Positions 12,301 through 26,471 of a stretch of DNA of 64,000 bases are shown piece by piece. Location: positions 320,619 to 384,618 of the forward strand of contig JXTB01000187.1 in the NCBI GenBank assembly GCA_002914805.1. Direction: 5' to 3'. Each line of letters starts with the position of its first letter. Positions within the stretch are counted from its first letter, which is position 1. Both the position numbers and the translations under genes were made by a program. The DNA comes from Parasponia andersonii (Eukaryota > Streptophyta > Magnoliopsida > Rosales > Cannabaceae). The notes beneath the pieces are model-generated. The model was given only the letters and a program-made list of their open reading frames with translations. It made no database searches and was not told the DNA's origin.

Positions 12301-14566
12301 TAGCTTCAACTAGGATTACTACTTTCTTTTAAGTTTGTGAACTTTATGTATGATAATTTGGTATTTGATACTTGTCGTGGATGATGATGATGTTTGAACT
12401 TAAATTTGATTTTATCTTTTTTTTAAAAAAAAAATTATTCGATCTATATTTAATAGTGTATACAATTTATGAGAGAGGTTCACAGAATGAGATTCTAAAT
12501 ATTTTATTTAAATGGACTGTTTTATTAAATTGAATCTTTTAAAAAAATTTCAAAATAAATCAAAAAATTTATTATCTTAGTGAAATTCTTCTTTTGCCAC
12601 TTTCTCATATTTTGGGTCATGTACCTTAACTCCGAATGAAATGAGATACACGAGTGGAGTTGGATGCTTCGTGCGTTTATGAGCATTTAACAAATCTGAC
12701 CTTTGTTGATTTTGCTTTAGCTGTATGTTGAATATTTTTAATTAATTAATACCTGGCTAGAATAAAAGTGGATCTGAGGAACCCAAGTACGTTAGTACCT
12801 TGAAGACCACTTATTTTGTGTCCAACAACTCCAAGACCGAAAATGTATTAAATGTAGAGAAAAGTAGGGTTCAAAACAGAAAAATAAATAAAAGAAGAAA
12901 TAAGAACCGCGTTGTGCCCTGTTAGAACTTGACGTAGGAAACCTAATCATAAGAAATGTATGGTACATCCACAAAAATTAGTAAGGAATAAGAAGAAACA
13001 TGTCTCTATAAACAATGTTCGGAATAAAGTCACGAATAAGAAAGTGCCACTAGCGATTCTAGTTATTCTATAGAGCGAATTAGGAAGCAACTTGTCTGTA
13101 GTGTTGTTTCCTTCGAAAGACAAGATAAACATAATAGTCGTTACGTGCCACTAGTGATCCAGATTTTCTTCATCATATTTATTGCACAGTGACACAGTTG
13201 TTCATAAGTTGTTCTCATGCGGTTTATCTTTGTTTGCAGTTAGGTTGACCTCATCCTCTCCATATTTCTACAAAGCCTTCCTTCTAGGGATACGAATGGA
13301 CGATGCCACTATCACTGTTGTTAATGTTGTTAATTATCACCAGTTAGTAGTTTATTTTCATTTGGTGGGACATATATTTTGCCTCATATATATATATATA
13401 GGAGCTAGTACTAGATATTTTTTTCATTCACTATCAGTAGGTACATCAATGTGCCTGTAAGATTACACCCTCAACTCCTTTATTCAATCGGTAAAATGAA
13501 AAAATTAATGTTTTTTTGTTCTAAACATTGCCAAGCAAAATAGTACCTCTCCTTTGGCTTAGTTTTATTCTGATTTTTACGATCAAAAGCCAATTTTGTT
13601 GTAAGCGTTTGGATGGATTTTCACAGGAAAAATAAACGTTACAAGAATTTCTAACTAAGCTTTTTATTTTTGGCTTTATCCATTATTTAAAGAAAAAATA
13701 GTTCACTTTTATTCCTATATATATGGCCCAAAACAAGCTCATGCACTTCGTGGTATGCTATGAAGACTTCAGTAGTATCTTATTCTCAGTTTGCTGTCAG
13801 ATACCAGGCCATGCATATTTCATGTATGGAGTTGATCAAATAAAGTTGTCAGTGACGTTCAATGCCAACAGCTAATTATATATCTTGTTTTTTTACAGCG
13901 TAATTTTTTTGTTGTTCATTAACATGAACATGAAAGTACTTTACTAAGCATCACCAAGCAAACTAGCTATGGGTATACAGTAATCCCTCCACTGGGCTTA
14001 GTTTTATTTGGCGTAATTCTAATGCTCAAAACTCAATGATTTTGGGAGTACTGTTTGGAAGAATTTTCACAAAAAAGGAAAGAAAAAAAGAAGAAGAAGA
14101 CACTCTATTAGGCCCAGGTTGGAACTAGAATTTTTGGAGGGAAAGAAAAAAAATTAAATGAGATTCCATTTTTTTTATTTGGATTCCAATAAAAAGCGAT
14201 GAAATTTTGTTTCAAGAAAAACAAAAGTTAGATTTGATGGTATTTTTTAGTATATAGAATTTAGATACATTAAATTGTAAAGTTAAAAATTTCAAAATAA
14301 AGTTCTATAAAATTATAAGAAAAATATTTTTTTTCTTTCTTTTTCCTCGACTTTTTTCTCATAATTTCTTTTTTTTTTTTTCCAAAATTTAGTTTCCAAA
14401 CGGAGTAATGTTATTTGAAAAAATTTGTTCAGTATTTGTCTCATCCAATGTTGATCTCATCCCAAAAATTATGGACGTAGCATTTTTCTTTTAGTTACCA
14501 ACTTATGTACCGTGATTAATCAATACAAATACACGGGAAATATCGCGCGCGCACACACAAGTATAA
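12301..14566. other. AT-rich intergenic stretch, no gene seen
   Basis: Short reading frames only. A phrase GTGCCACTAG recurs near 13045 and 13145. I see nothing else that can be named. Confidence 0.5.
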
Positions 14567-14840
14567 GTATATATATATATATTTATATATATATATGGTT
14601 GCTAATTTAATAGGATTTTTTTTTTTATTATGGGTAGTTATTTTTTTTTTAGCAGTTGGATCACCATTAGATGGTGATCTAATGGCTATAATGAAGTGCA
14701 TAAAAATATGTGTATCATTAATATTTTTTTCTCTTATTTTTTATAATAAAAAAGTGTGCATACTAAATTTTTATTGGACAAATTGATATCTATACATAGA
14801 TAAAAAAAAAATACAACTGGATTAGTGCCATATATATATA
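14567..14840 (+). mobile_element. (TA)n-flanked MITE-like element, copy A
   Basis: The element proper runs from GGTTGCTAATTTAATAGG at about 14597 to GGATTAGTGCC at about 14829, with (TA)n on both sides. The two ends form imperfect inverted repeats of about 30 bp that include T- or A-rich tracts. The middle carries a palindromic block around TTGGATCACCATTAGATGG. Six relatives occur in this window. No transposase is encoded. Confidence 0.7.
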
Positions 14841-17635
14841 TAAATAAAAGGATAAAGTCCAAACCAATGATATGGTTGGCATATATAAGCTTAACAACAA
14901 AAGGCTATGATGATTTTTTGTCGAGCTAAACTAAATTCAATGACATGATGTAGAGAAGGAACAAAACTGTCTTCAACAAAATATGAAAAGAAAAATAAAA
15001 GATTCAAGGTGAGGTGTTATCCAAACAACAGCACCAAAAAAATGGTGGTCCTAAGGATCATCATCAATCATCACAAGCTGAGTCCCACCACGAACAAATT
15101 GAATGTATAAATACAAAATATATACATACATGATATATTTTTCTTCATGGTAATTGGCTTGCTCTTTGCTGTCAACCAAAACATCGTCTGTTCTTCTATA
15201 TATGACTCCGTGCCATTTTTCTCCATCACATAATTATTTATGTCGTTTTATGATATGCCTCAATATTTCAATATTTCATGTAGCTAAAGAGAGAGCCGAA
15301 GCCTGAAGCTAAGCCATATCAGTGCCCCAAAAAAAAAAAAAAAAAAAAAAATTTACACAGACAAGTAATTGGGCCATCCCCATAGCTAGGTCTTGTCAAA
15401 CAGTGGGCCAATATTTAAAAATATAGATAAACAAATAAAGTTCGGTGGCTATATATATGCACGCGCAGGTGGGGAACTAGTTTGTGACTTATCTTCAATG
15501 TTGGTCATTTCAGATATTGTTTAGTGCTATTTTCCATTCATGAATGAGTTAGAAACCAGCATGGACCAGTTCTCAATCATTTCCAAGGTAGTGTATATAT
15601 CTAAATGTTTTAGGGCGTGACAAGTTTTGGTGTACGGTTTCCACAAAATTTTGAGGTTAAAAACTCGGAATTTAACTGATATATACTTTTTTATCCAACT
15701 TCTAATTCTATATTTTTTTATTTTTATTTTTTTGGCAATACATTCTATCCTATGGTCTGAGAGACGAGTAAGGACCTATTTGGCATGGTCGTGGTACTAA
15801 ATTAAGGACTAACAAATTGAATACGACTCGACAATACGATTCAAAATATACACATTTAATTGATACGTTTGACATAATTAATTAATTTTTTATCAAAATA
15901 TAGTATAAAATATTCAGTAATGACTCCATAAAAAATATTTTTTAACAAATTTTTTGTAATTTAAATGACAAATAATAAACTGGGCTAATTTATCTTAATA
16001 CAGTAAAATTGGTGTGAAAAAATCAAATAAATGAATAATTGTAATATTTAGAAGTGTTGTAATATGTTAGTTTGACTGATGTTTTCATTAAAGAGATAAT
16101 TCATAAGTAACATGAAACTCATATGACGATTAATAAATCAACACAAAATGACACGAATTGTCTGCCTATAAATTAGCATGGAATATAATTGCTATTCAAC
16201 TTATCTGCCTTTTTTCTTTTAGGGAAATCTAGATTACATAGTATAGGCTCTTTAAATACGATCAAGTTGAGCATATATGCAATATTAGTACCCCAAGACA
16301 CGTTGCATATATACTTTGTGTACGGAGTGGGAATGTTATGCTTTAAGCTTGATGGGTGAACGTGAAGTTGTCTGCTTTGCAGTATTGGTTTGTAACTTAT
16401 CATACATTATAAACATATACATATACAAATATATAAAATACATAGATATGTATATTTATATGAATATACAGTTATGACCACAGACCATTCTATGAAAGCG
16501 TCTATGTATAACATAGTACATGAAGTTGAAATGCATGTGGTTGTAACAAAATTTCAGTTGTTCTTATATAGCCATATTATAGTTAATATCCATGTACCTT
16601 AATTTTTTTTTTTTTCGAAGAATGGACATAGGAGAGGAAAAAGCATCAAAATATATAGACGACCAGTATGAAATGTGTCTCTATAGAAAAATTTCCTTTG
16701 AGAATACATTACGAACATTTCACTTGAAAAAAAACGTGTTACGTAATTGCATATATATCTGTTTTTCTGTATGAGAGATATATTAATTCAAAGAATTATA
16801 TTGGTGGAAACAACTAATTACAAATGCTCAACAACAATCGTAATCTATACGTACATATACATTTATAACAATCTTTTTCTAGTACTGAGGATGACGATAC
16901 TTATGTAGCATGTAAGTGATAAAGAATCCCAAACGTACATCTTAATTTGAATCATCTTATATAAATATATATGTTTATACAACTCAATCATCATTGTCAA
17001 TTCGAAGAACAAACAATTATGAACGAACAATCGGCATCACAATATTTAATATATGAGTACAGAAAAATCAATGTGAACTCAAAAATGTAAAAGAAAATTG
17101 ATTACAACACCAACCTCCAAGTGATAGAGAAATCTAAAACTAATATATATATATATATATGAAGAGAAAAAGAACAAAAATCATCAATCAAAGGTACATT
17201 ACATAGTTATCTTAGATATTAGAATGTTGACATCATGCATGCACTTGCAAGCCATGTGCAAGAAAGAATATTAATACAAGTATTGATCAATAATATTACC
17301 CACTGAATCAAAATTCTATTCAAGGTATTTGGTTTCCCATCATATATGCGTTGAAAAGGGCCAAAAAAGGAAAAACAAAAACAAAAAAAAAACTATTTAT
17401 TGATATTTTGATCACCTCGTACTGCATGGAAATTTCTGGGACCGTTCCAATAATAATAAACTACGACAAATTGGCCAACTTATATAGATACAGGTATATA
17501 ATTATGGCTACCAAAAATTTCACGTAAAAAATGCACACGTACTTAGCTACCCAAATAAAACAGCTTCTACGACCAAAAGTTTTGTAACAAAATTAAATTA
17601 CTAAGGACTGTGCATGTGAATTAGGGAGGAATCCG
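14841..17635. other. AT-rich intergenic stretch, no gene seen
   Basis: Contains a poly-A run of more than 20 at about 15329-15352 and several (TA)n tracts. No domain, RNA gene or transposon is recognised. Confidence 0.5.
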
Positions 17636-17639
17636 CCGA

Positions 17640-17960
17640 CCAATATTTTGACTTTTGGTGCTCAATGTTCCAACTCTGATGTGGGTCCATGTTTAGCCGT
17701 AGAAGCTCTGCCATTGCGCCACGCGTCAAGGGGAATTTTGGGGTTAGGCTTTGATGCGCCTGAAAGGGCCACACGTGTGGTGTCGGGGGATCGAATAGAA
17801 CAGTGTGCGTGGCTAATGTTCCCCACGGTAGCACGGAATTAGGGGCCTACGTGACAGGTTCTTGATACACGTCGGTCCTGATGCGGTTTATAGGGATCCG
17901 TAAGTGTTTCTTGTTGGGTAAAAGGCCAGCACTATTAAGGTGGGTGGCAAATATTTGTAG
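17640..17960. promoter_or_regulatory. GC-rich island with clustered ACGT-core motifs
   Basis: About 300 bp stand out from the AT-rich background. They hold the palindrome CCACACGTGTGG (17769-17780), CCTACGTGACAG (about 17847), ATACACGTCGGT (about 17864) and CCACGCGTCAAG (about 17719). ACGT cores of this kind bind bZIP and bHLH factors in plant promoters. On the minus strand TGGCGCAATGG also matches a Pol III box A, but no good box B follows. No gene is recognisable on either side, so it could be a promoter of an unseen transcript, a conserved noncoding element or a repeat fragment. Confidence 0.3.
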
Positions 17961-19292
17961 ACCTTTGATTAATAGGTACTGTTTCTAGCTTTGATGTGAG
18001 TTTAAGATAATTAATTAAAAGAATAAATGGATTAATTTCACTTTTGCCTCTTTCGAACTATTCAGATCATCTTACTTTGCTTCCCGACTTTGCCATTTTT
18101 CTAATAAACATTCGGAACTAATTGAATTCACAAAAAATGTCATACATGGTCTTTTAACATTTTGTCTAATTGATAGTAGTCATCTATTTATGAATTTGCT
18201 TTTATTTTTTTTCCAAAAGACATAATGTTTTTGTTTTTCCTTGCTATGTTCATGTTAAAAAAAGAAAAAAAGAAAAAATATTTAGACTTTTTGGAGTAAC
18301 TTTTACTTATATTTTTATATATTAAAAGAAAAAAAGTTAACATCGTAGCTTTTAATATATTATTTGGATGATATATTTGAAATTTTGATTTAAGAATCTA
18401 AATAATACTATTTTTGTTATTTATTAAAATAAGATTAAATATAAAAATATAAATTTTCACTAGCAAGAAAATTTCATATATTTTTCAAATCTCATTTTAA
18501 AGAAGCCACATAAGTCTTGTTTTTTTTGAAAGAGTTTTCAGAGTCCAAAATCTCTTTGAATATTTTACCCAAATAAACTTAGAAGCTGCTCTTTCAGCTC
18601 TTATAAATTGTTTTTGGGCTCAGGAAGCTAAAATGGCAATTTCTAAAAATCGTTCCAAATAAGCCTTAAATATTATAATGGAGGCAAATTCAACAAATTT
18701 ATGTAGATAAATTAATCTTAAAAAGTAAATATATATTTTAAAAAAAAGGTAGTGTACATATTATTCAATACAAACAGGTTATCACGTTAAAATTGTCTAT
18801 GTAATTCTTTTTTTTTTTAAGAATAATTTTGTCTATGTAATTCTAAGCACAAATGTGTGGCTATATAGACTACAGAGTATGTACTTATTTAAGTTATTTG
18901 ATAGAATCTTTACTCTTCTGTATAAAATATGTTTGATCAGATTTGATTCTAACAAAAAAAAAATGCTTAGGAACTGCAAGAGAGGGAGCATCATATACAT
19001 ATAAATATTGCTGCAGTACCTAACTTTAGGCAAAATAAACGAGGTTTTTCTTTTTCCTTTTTTTTTATTGGAAATTAAGTGAGGCTTTAAAAATTCAGAC
19101 TCACATGATAAACTCTCACATTAATAAATTCTTCTTAGTTCAGATTTGTGTCACACACATAGTAATATTGTCCGTTAACTCCGACAACGATCACTCAATA
19201 ATAAACTTTATAGAACTAATTGTTATATGGATAAATGCATGCTTAATTGATTTAATTCATTTGTAACTCTATAATGGTCCATATTGAATCAT

Positions 19293-19339
<47 letters not shown>

Positions 19340-22300
19340 GTATATTCTACAGCAGTTTAGCAGGATACTGTTAGATTTTGTGCGGACAGATATTAATATT
19401 GTAAGACAAATATAGGAAGATTGCACCGAAGACGCTCCAAAAGGGAAATTCTAAATAAAACTGAATAATTCAACTTCTTTTTCCAATAACCATTCCTTTC
19501 ATGATCAAGACATCTTTAAAGTGGTAGCATTGAGTTCATGTTTCTATTCTTTATAAGAGTTTTAATTATAGTGCATATTCGTCCAAAGAATAAGTTTAGT
19601 GGTGGAAATTAGTCCTCAAAAAAATTAAAAGCAACAAATTTTGAATCTTTGATTAATACATATGGCTGCCACAGAAGCAAATGCAAAATGATTAATTAGA
19701 GAAAATATGGAGACAATGATGTACGATACTGTTAATTTATAAACAATAAGGATAATTAGAAAGCGTAGATTTAGGCGAAGAACACGGAATTACTTTTTGA
19801 TTAAGAAAGTTTCTTTATAGTACTTAACATTTCACTTTTTTTTTTTCTTAATCTTTGTACTTTATTAATTTACATGTACTACTTTTGTTTAGTTTATTTA
19901 TTTATTTTTTCTCTATTTAAAACTCAAAACTTGTTGCAGAGAGAATCTCCAACTCTCAAATGCCTCCAGTTTTGACTCGTAAAGCGCTAGAGAAAATTCC
20001 AGAGCAAAAAAAAAAAGTACTAGAGAAAAGATCTGCAGTCCAATGAGAACATAACGTGAACATGTTATAATATTACACGGATACCCACCAAATACAGACT
20101 CAAGAAATCAATGCATGCCTGCGCATGTGACAAATTCTGAATTGATAATTCCCATATCTCAAATATCAGAATCCCTTTGTTCATAAATATATATTAGTTA
20201 ACCACATAATTATCAGAAGCTCATAAGATTCAAATCCCCAAATGACCTTTGTGTACTCCAAGAATCTCTTTGTTTGAGAATCTGTTTTATTCATATTTCT
20301 TGGCACGCAAGTCACTTAATTATTGGTTGATTGGTCATTTTTTTCATTTTTTTAAAATAATTTTTTCATCAAATAAAGAAAAGATTAATGAAATTAATAA
20401 CCCCTAATTTATATTTGGTGTCAAATTGTAACGACATTAATAGTCTCTAACTTACATCTATGGTACTGCTTTAATACTTAAATTTTTAATTTACACACTA
20501 GTTGTTCTTGATTTATATAATTATTATAACAATGAAACTTTTATCACAAATTATTAAATATTTTACATAAATAAGTTATTATGAAATACATAGTTTAGTA
20601 ACTGTATCCAAGAATGTGACTCTTAATTTTAAACTTGCATAATAGAGTACCAAAACTCAAGTAGTTATTTTAATATTGACAATTTTTTTCTTAAAAAGTA
20701 TTATATTTCTAGAATTGAGTCATTTGTAAAGCATATAATTTGATAACCATAGTCAAAAAAGATATTTTGACTTATAAAGATAAATAATAACTAATTATAC
20801 ATTTTATCTATGACTAATTTCTGTTAAAAAAAATAGTAATTTGTGACAAAAAAATTATTATTGTAACAATTGCATAATTCACGAATTATTATTATGTAAG
20901 TAATTATTCATGAGTTAGACTGGTACAATGAACATAACTCAAAGGTCATTATTATTATTTATCTAATAAAAAAATATTTACAAATATGTTTACTTTGACA
21001 TGAACTATAATGTAAATGAATTTAAGGAAAGTGACCTCTTAAAAAAGAAAAAAAATCATTCATATATTTATTTATACATTTAGAAAAAAATAATGATATA
21101 AAACACCATATAATACCCTATGTGAAATCTAATTTATTAATTATAATTACCAGTAACACATGTCATAGTGTTGGAACATTGCTCTTTAGAAAACTATTTT
21201 TTTTCGTGAATTTCTTTTATAATTAGTGTAATTAGAAAGAAAAAACTCAATATTTTTATTGTTTCTTGGTTTTCTCACATGATTGTGATTATTTTTATTA
21301 GGGATTAGTAAATAACTCCGTTACTTATCCATCACAAACGTGAAATTATTATTGAGATAGGGATGCATTAATTAATTAATTGTTAGCATATATTTCTGAA
21401 TGAAAAATAAAACCATATTTGAGATAATTAACAATCTCTATTTCCAAGGCGGAACCAAGTAAAGACGATTTGTCATGCTTTTCTTAACCACATCTGTGTG
21501 CCTGTCGCAGTCTCTAACTCACCCTAGTCTCATTCTTTTTTTACCTTTTTTTTTTAAAAATTTTATGAGGACATCGGAGAAGATAATAGACATGTCCTTA
21601 ATTAAGTAATTAACCGCAACAAGTGCTTCAAGGTCTTGGTCAAGAGAAAAAAAAATAATATTAATAAGAAAAGAAAAAATGTACTTCCTGTTCTTGGTGA
21701 TGCTTGTCTCCACGTAAGGAGGGCTGCTTTTATTGCATTTTAAATTTAATATTTGTCAACAATTAATTCATTTTTCTATTCCCTCGAAAATGTATATACT
21801 CTTTAGTCATTTAATAAGACAACAGTTCACCCCAAGTAGCAACTAGCTGGGCCAGATGGCTGCTCTACTGCGGTTTGGTACTGCTATTTAAGGCCAATTC
21901 AGCGAAGTCTGGGTCCTAGGACACGTGTTACAGCTGTTAGATTTTGTTCTATATTAACTAATAGAACTTCATAAAGAAAAAAGAGTTTTTATTTTACGAA
22001 TTAATCAGTATCAAGCAAATATACAGATATAATTAGCCATGATTAAAGCTTAATATATATTTGTTAATAAGAGAGGTTACTTTGGAAAGACAAACAAAAA
22101 TATGAATGGAACAAGAGACAATTTAATATGAGTAAGTCATGATTATTGTATCTAGTGGAAGTAACTAAAACATAAACTATTTCACTCACAAAAACATGAC
22201 CGTTTATTAAAAAAAAAAACATGACCGTATATAATGCTTTCAAAAAGTACATATTTTTAACATATTATGGTAGAATTCCAATAATAATGTGGATGTGGAG

Positions 22301-23250
22301 TTTAACGATTCAGAAGTGTATGTGTAATATATGAAGTGTACTATAAGGATAACGAATACGACATAATTATATCCAGTTGATTTACAGAAAATGTACAACT
22401 TTTCAAGCCTAAATATTAATGCTCAATAATGTAGCTAGCTGATATTCATGATGAAAACAAAGAAATGAAAGCACTTATTTATTTTATATAACGAGGTCAT
22501 TACTTTAAAGAAGATTTTTTTCAATAAGCCAGTGAAATACTTCAATAATGACAAAAAATGAACTTGATCTATCCCAACCATATGTATGTATTAGTTGGTT
22601 TAATCTTACTACTTATAACCGTGTGTCACAGAGTAAAGACAAGTTTTCTTCTTCATTTTTCGTCATTTATCATGACTTCAATAATGTCAAGGAATCCTTG
22701 TCAAAATAAAACGAGATTACGGCGTACTTTTTCCAATATAAACTTTATCTAAGGAATTAAAGGTTGACATGAAATCAAAATAAAGGGTTTTTGAAAAAAG
22801 TCAATAATTTAGTGAATTATAGAGCATAAATATCATGCGCAAAAGGACCTGTCCCCACCTTTATTATTATTTTTTTTGTAATATTAGGAAATAAAAATAA
22901 CAATATAACAATAAAAGGCAGCTGTTGGTATTGTTGGTTTCTTAAATTGGTAGGTCCGAGCTGCTTGTTTTGGATCAAAGAAGCACATTACAAGGGGCGT
23001 ATGAGCCTCGATCTAGGCAGGGGTCCATTTCCCTTGCTAATTTTGGCAAATTCTTTGACCTAAACTGGTTTTGAAAGGCCAGTATTTCAGGTCTTAGGAT
23101 CTTTAAAGGCCTTAAACTTAACCCCGAGTTGGTATTGGCATTAAAGAAAATTTAATATAAAAGGAATAATGATTAATAATTATAACAAAAATAGCTCCAA
23201 AAAAACCGGTGGGTCAAAACTCAGAAGAGATAGCACTCTATAAGACTCTG
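17961..23250. other. Long AT-rich intergenic stretch, no gene seen
   Basis: Holds a (TA)n microsatellite at about 19296-19339 and many homopolymer runs. All open frames are under 70 codons and show no family signature. Confidence 0.5.
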
Positions 23251-23254
23251 ACGG

Positions 23255-23640
23255 TTTAGTACACGTGGCAGAAGCCCACAAGGGGTGAGTCAGCCAACCA
23301 AGGAATGTCGACCACGTGGATAAAACTGTTACTTTGTAGCTGTTACCGTGACGGCTGAGGACGGCTGCTGGGGAGCAAATTATGAGTTAGAGAGAGAGAG
23401 AGAGAGTTCCAGCGCACGGTCATGGTGGTCGTGGTCGTGGTCGTCGCAGTTAGTGGGTGGTAGGGACCACCGTTGTGGTGGCCTTCGCTTGGGACTGTCA
23501 GAGGAGTGTCGTTGCGGGGCCCAGTTGGGCCACCTCAAGCCCAACTGGGTCCCACTTTGGGAGTTTGGGGGCATTTGGTTTCTCGTCCGTTAGTGTCTGG
23601 TTCCAACTATAAATGGACCATTCGGGCTCTGTCTCTCTCA
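23255..23640 (+). promoter_or_regulatory. Promoter of the trehalose-phosphate phosphatase gene
   Basis: Two G-box/ABRE motifs stand 50 bp apart: ACACGTGGC at about 23261 and CCACGTGG at about 23311, with a GCN4-like TGAGTCA at about 23286 between them. A TATA box (CTATAAATGG) is at about 23606, which puts transcription start near 23640. G-boxes bind bZIP/ABF or bHLH factors, so ABA, sugar or light control is plausible but inferred. A (GA)n run lies at 23390-23406. Confidence 0.6.
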
Positions 23641-23831
23641 CACCCATACAAAAACCGTCTCTCTTTTCTCTCTTCAAATCTCTGTGACTTTGTTTTGTTT
23701 GGCTTTCAATTAAATCCTCCATATTCTAATCCATTTCCGAGCTCAGTCTCTGCATACAGATCTGTATCTTCCCTGTTTTTCAATCTATATATCAAGGAAA
23801 CATTCCATTACTACTTCTGAAACTCTTTGAG

Positions 23832-23997
23832 GTATTGCTGAGGTATTGCTTTTATACCCTATTTCCTCGAATGGGTCCGTTTTATTTTGATAAATAGCTT
23901 CACATAACCGATGAGAAACCGAAAAAGGAAAAACAAATCTTGAAAACGAGTATTCAAAAATGGGTTAACGTTTTCAGTTCTCGTTTTTCTTTTGCAG
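23832..23997 (+). other. 5'-UTR intron of the trehalose-phosphate phosphatase gene
   Basis: A GT donor follows CTTTGAG at 23831 (an alternative identical GTATTGCT donor lies 10 nt on) and a TTTTGCAG acceptor ends at 23997, 27 nt before the ATG. The U/T-rich interior is typical of plant introns. Leader introns are common in this gene family. Confidence 0.55.
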
Positions 23998-24024
23998 AGA
24001 TTTTAGTGAAAGGAAAAAACGGAT

Positions 24025-26426
24025 ATGACGAACCAAAATGTGGTAGTTCCGGACACGCAAGCCGCCATTAATATGGCGATCACCGTCGCCGTCTCGAACT
24101 CGGAGATTTTCACGACGGCGGCTTCGGCGGCTCCGGGAGGGTACATCTCCATTTCCAGAAAGAAGTTTCTGAAAAACCTTGAGATTAATGGAGGAGCCAG
24201 AATCAACGCCTGGGTTGACTCAATGAGGTCCTCGTCTCCGACCCATATCAAGTCAATTCCTTCTCTTTCAGATGACCAAAGTTCTTGGATTGTGAGTATT
24301 ACTCTGTTCTGAAACTCTTTACAAAAGTCTGTTTTTGAAAACAATGAATCTGATAGTTTTGGTTTTTGAATGCTTGTTTTTGAGCACAGCTTCACCACCC
24401 ATCAGCTTTGGATATGTTCGAGCAGATTATAGAGGCTTCAAAAGGAAAGCAAATTGTTATGTTTTTGGACTACGATGGTACCCTTTCTCCCATAGTTGAA
24501 GACCCAGATCGAGCTTACATGTCCGACGCGGTAAGCTTTGATTGAATTTCATGTTTTGGTATTTTACAATTTCCAAATATATTTCGTTTGCTGATTTTTT
24601 TTTTCTCCTTTTTCTCGCTCTTTTTTGTTTCCCGGGAAACAAACACAGATGAGAAAGGCAGTGAAAAGCCTCGCTAGATGTTTCCCAACTGCTATAGTGA
24701 GTGGGAGGTGCAGAGATAAGGTACATTTAATTCTAAGCAATTTTCAGTTCAGTCACCGGATATTTTTTTTTTCTGTTTTTTAATTATTTTCTAAATTTTA
24801 TTTTGAATTTTAACTGTTTGTATTGCTCTGTTTATTGTACATACTGTATACAATAGGTGTATAGCTTTGTACGATTGGCAGAGCTGTACTATGCCGGAAG
24901 CCATGGCATGGACATTAAAGGACCAGCAAAAGGTTCCAAATACAAAAAAGTGAGTAAGCTATAGCTATATCTACTATTTACTGTCACTCTTTAATTCCCA
25001 GAAATGAATTCTTTTTCAATTTCTTTTATTTATTTATTATTAATTATTTATTTTTGGTTCAGGCTAGTGCAAAAGGTGTTCTCTTCCAACCAGCCAGTGA
25101 ATTTCTTCCGATGATCGATGAGGTTTGTTCAGCTTCAATCTTCGTGGTTAAGTTTCATACATAATTAATTAGGACAATTAATCTTAATTATTAAGCATTA
25201 AAGACCAAATTTTTATTTATGTTTTTTCCAGGTTTACAAAAAATTGGTTGAGAGAACTAAATCAACTCCCGGAGCAAAAGTGGAGCACAACAAATTCTGT
25301 TGCTCTGTACACTATCGTTGTGTTGAGGAAAAGGTAAATTTTCTGCTCGTAAAGTCAAACATATATATATATATATATATTTGTATTCATATAAATATGT
25401 ATATGACAAGTAGAATAATCAGAACTCTAAAATCCATGAAATTCACAGGAATGGAATGAAGTGGCCCAGCAAGTAAAATCAGTGCTAAAGGAGTACCCAA
25501 AACTGAGACTTACACAAGGAAGGAAGGTATGACATGGCAGCTTAACTATTCGTCTTAGTCAATCTTGCAGTTTATATACATGCTGTTTTATTTTTAGTAA
25601 ATTTATTTTATGAGCATAGGTGAGTTATATCTCACTTTCGGTTGTACTTGTGATACAGGTGTTAGAAATCCGCCCCACAATCAAATGGGACAAAGGGAAG
25701 GCCCTTGAATTTTTGTTGGAGTCACTCGGTGAGTTTATGAGTTAAATCAATAATATTATTATTCTTAATTAATTGGATCTGTTTGTTTAGTTAATATTAA
25801 TTAATAGACTTTAATCATTATTGAGCACACATGATCCACTCCACAGTCATAGAGAGACCTTTGTTTGGTTGGTTTATGGGACTATTGTGGAAAAATCCCA
25901 AATATTGCTTCAAAAGGGAGCCTACCAGACTCTTTCCCTGATTATTTTATTTTACTATAAAGTAGTGACAAAAGACAAAATAATGAATGGTACTTATAAT
26001 TATCTTTATCGTCACTAACTATTATTCTAAATCTTTTTGGACAGGATTCGCCAATTGTACAGATGTTTTTCCTGTTTATATTGGTGATGATCGAACAGAT
26101 GAAGATGCATTCAAGGTATCCAATGTTCTATTATAAGGAATCATATATATATATATATATATGTGTGTGTTTATTCTCTTTTGCAATAATAATTAAGAAA
26201 AACATAAATTATTCATTCACTTAAAGACTAAAGCCTTTTGCACTGTGTTATTAGATTTTAAGAGAAAGAGGACAAGGTTTTGGCATTCTTGTGTCCAAAT
26301 TTCCGAAAGATACCAGTGCTTCTTATTCTTTGCAGGAACCTACCGAGGTAAGTGCCCAAATTAAAGATGCCCTTTTCAAATTTAAATTCTTTATTATTCA
26401 TTAAATAATAATTTTGAATGTGTTTT

Positions 26427-26471
<45 letters not shown>

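Noticed and set aside
17690..17735. A tRNA gene on the minus strand
   Set aside because: A box A match (TGGCGCAATGG) is present, but there is no proper box B and no cloverleaf stems.
23348..23820. Overlapping frames on both strands in the TPP promoter and leader
   Set aside because: They lie upstream of the TPP start over the TATA box and leader, show no domain, and come from locally higher GC content.
24003..24398. A 131-codon minus-strand frame over TPP exon 1
   Set aside because: It mirrors a well-supported exon and has no family match.
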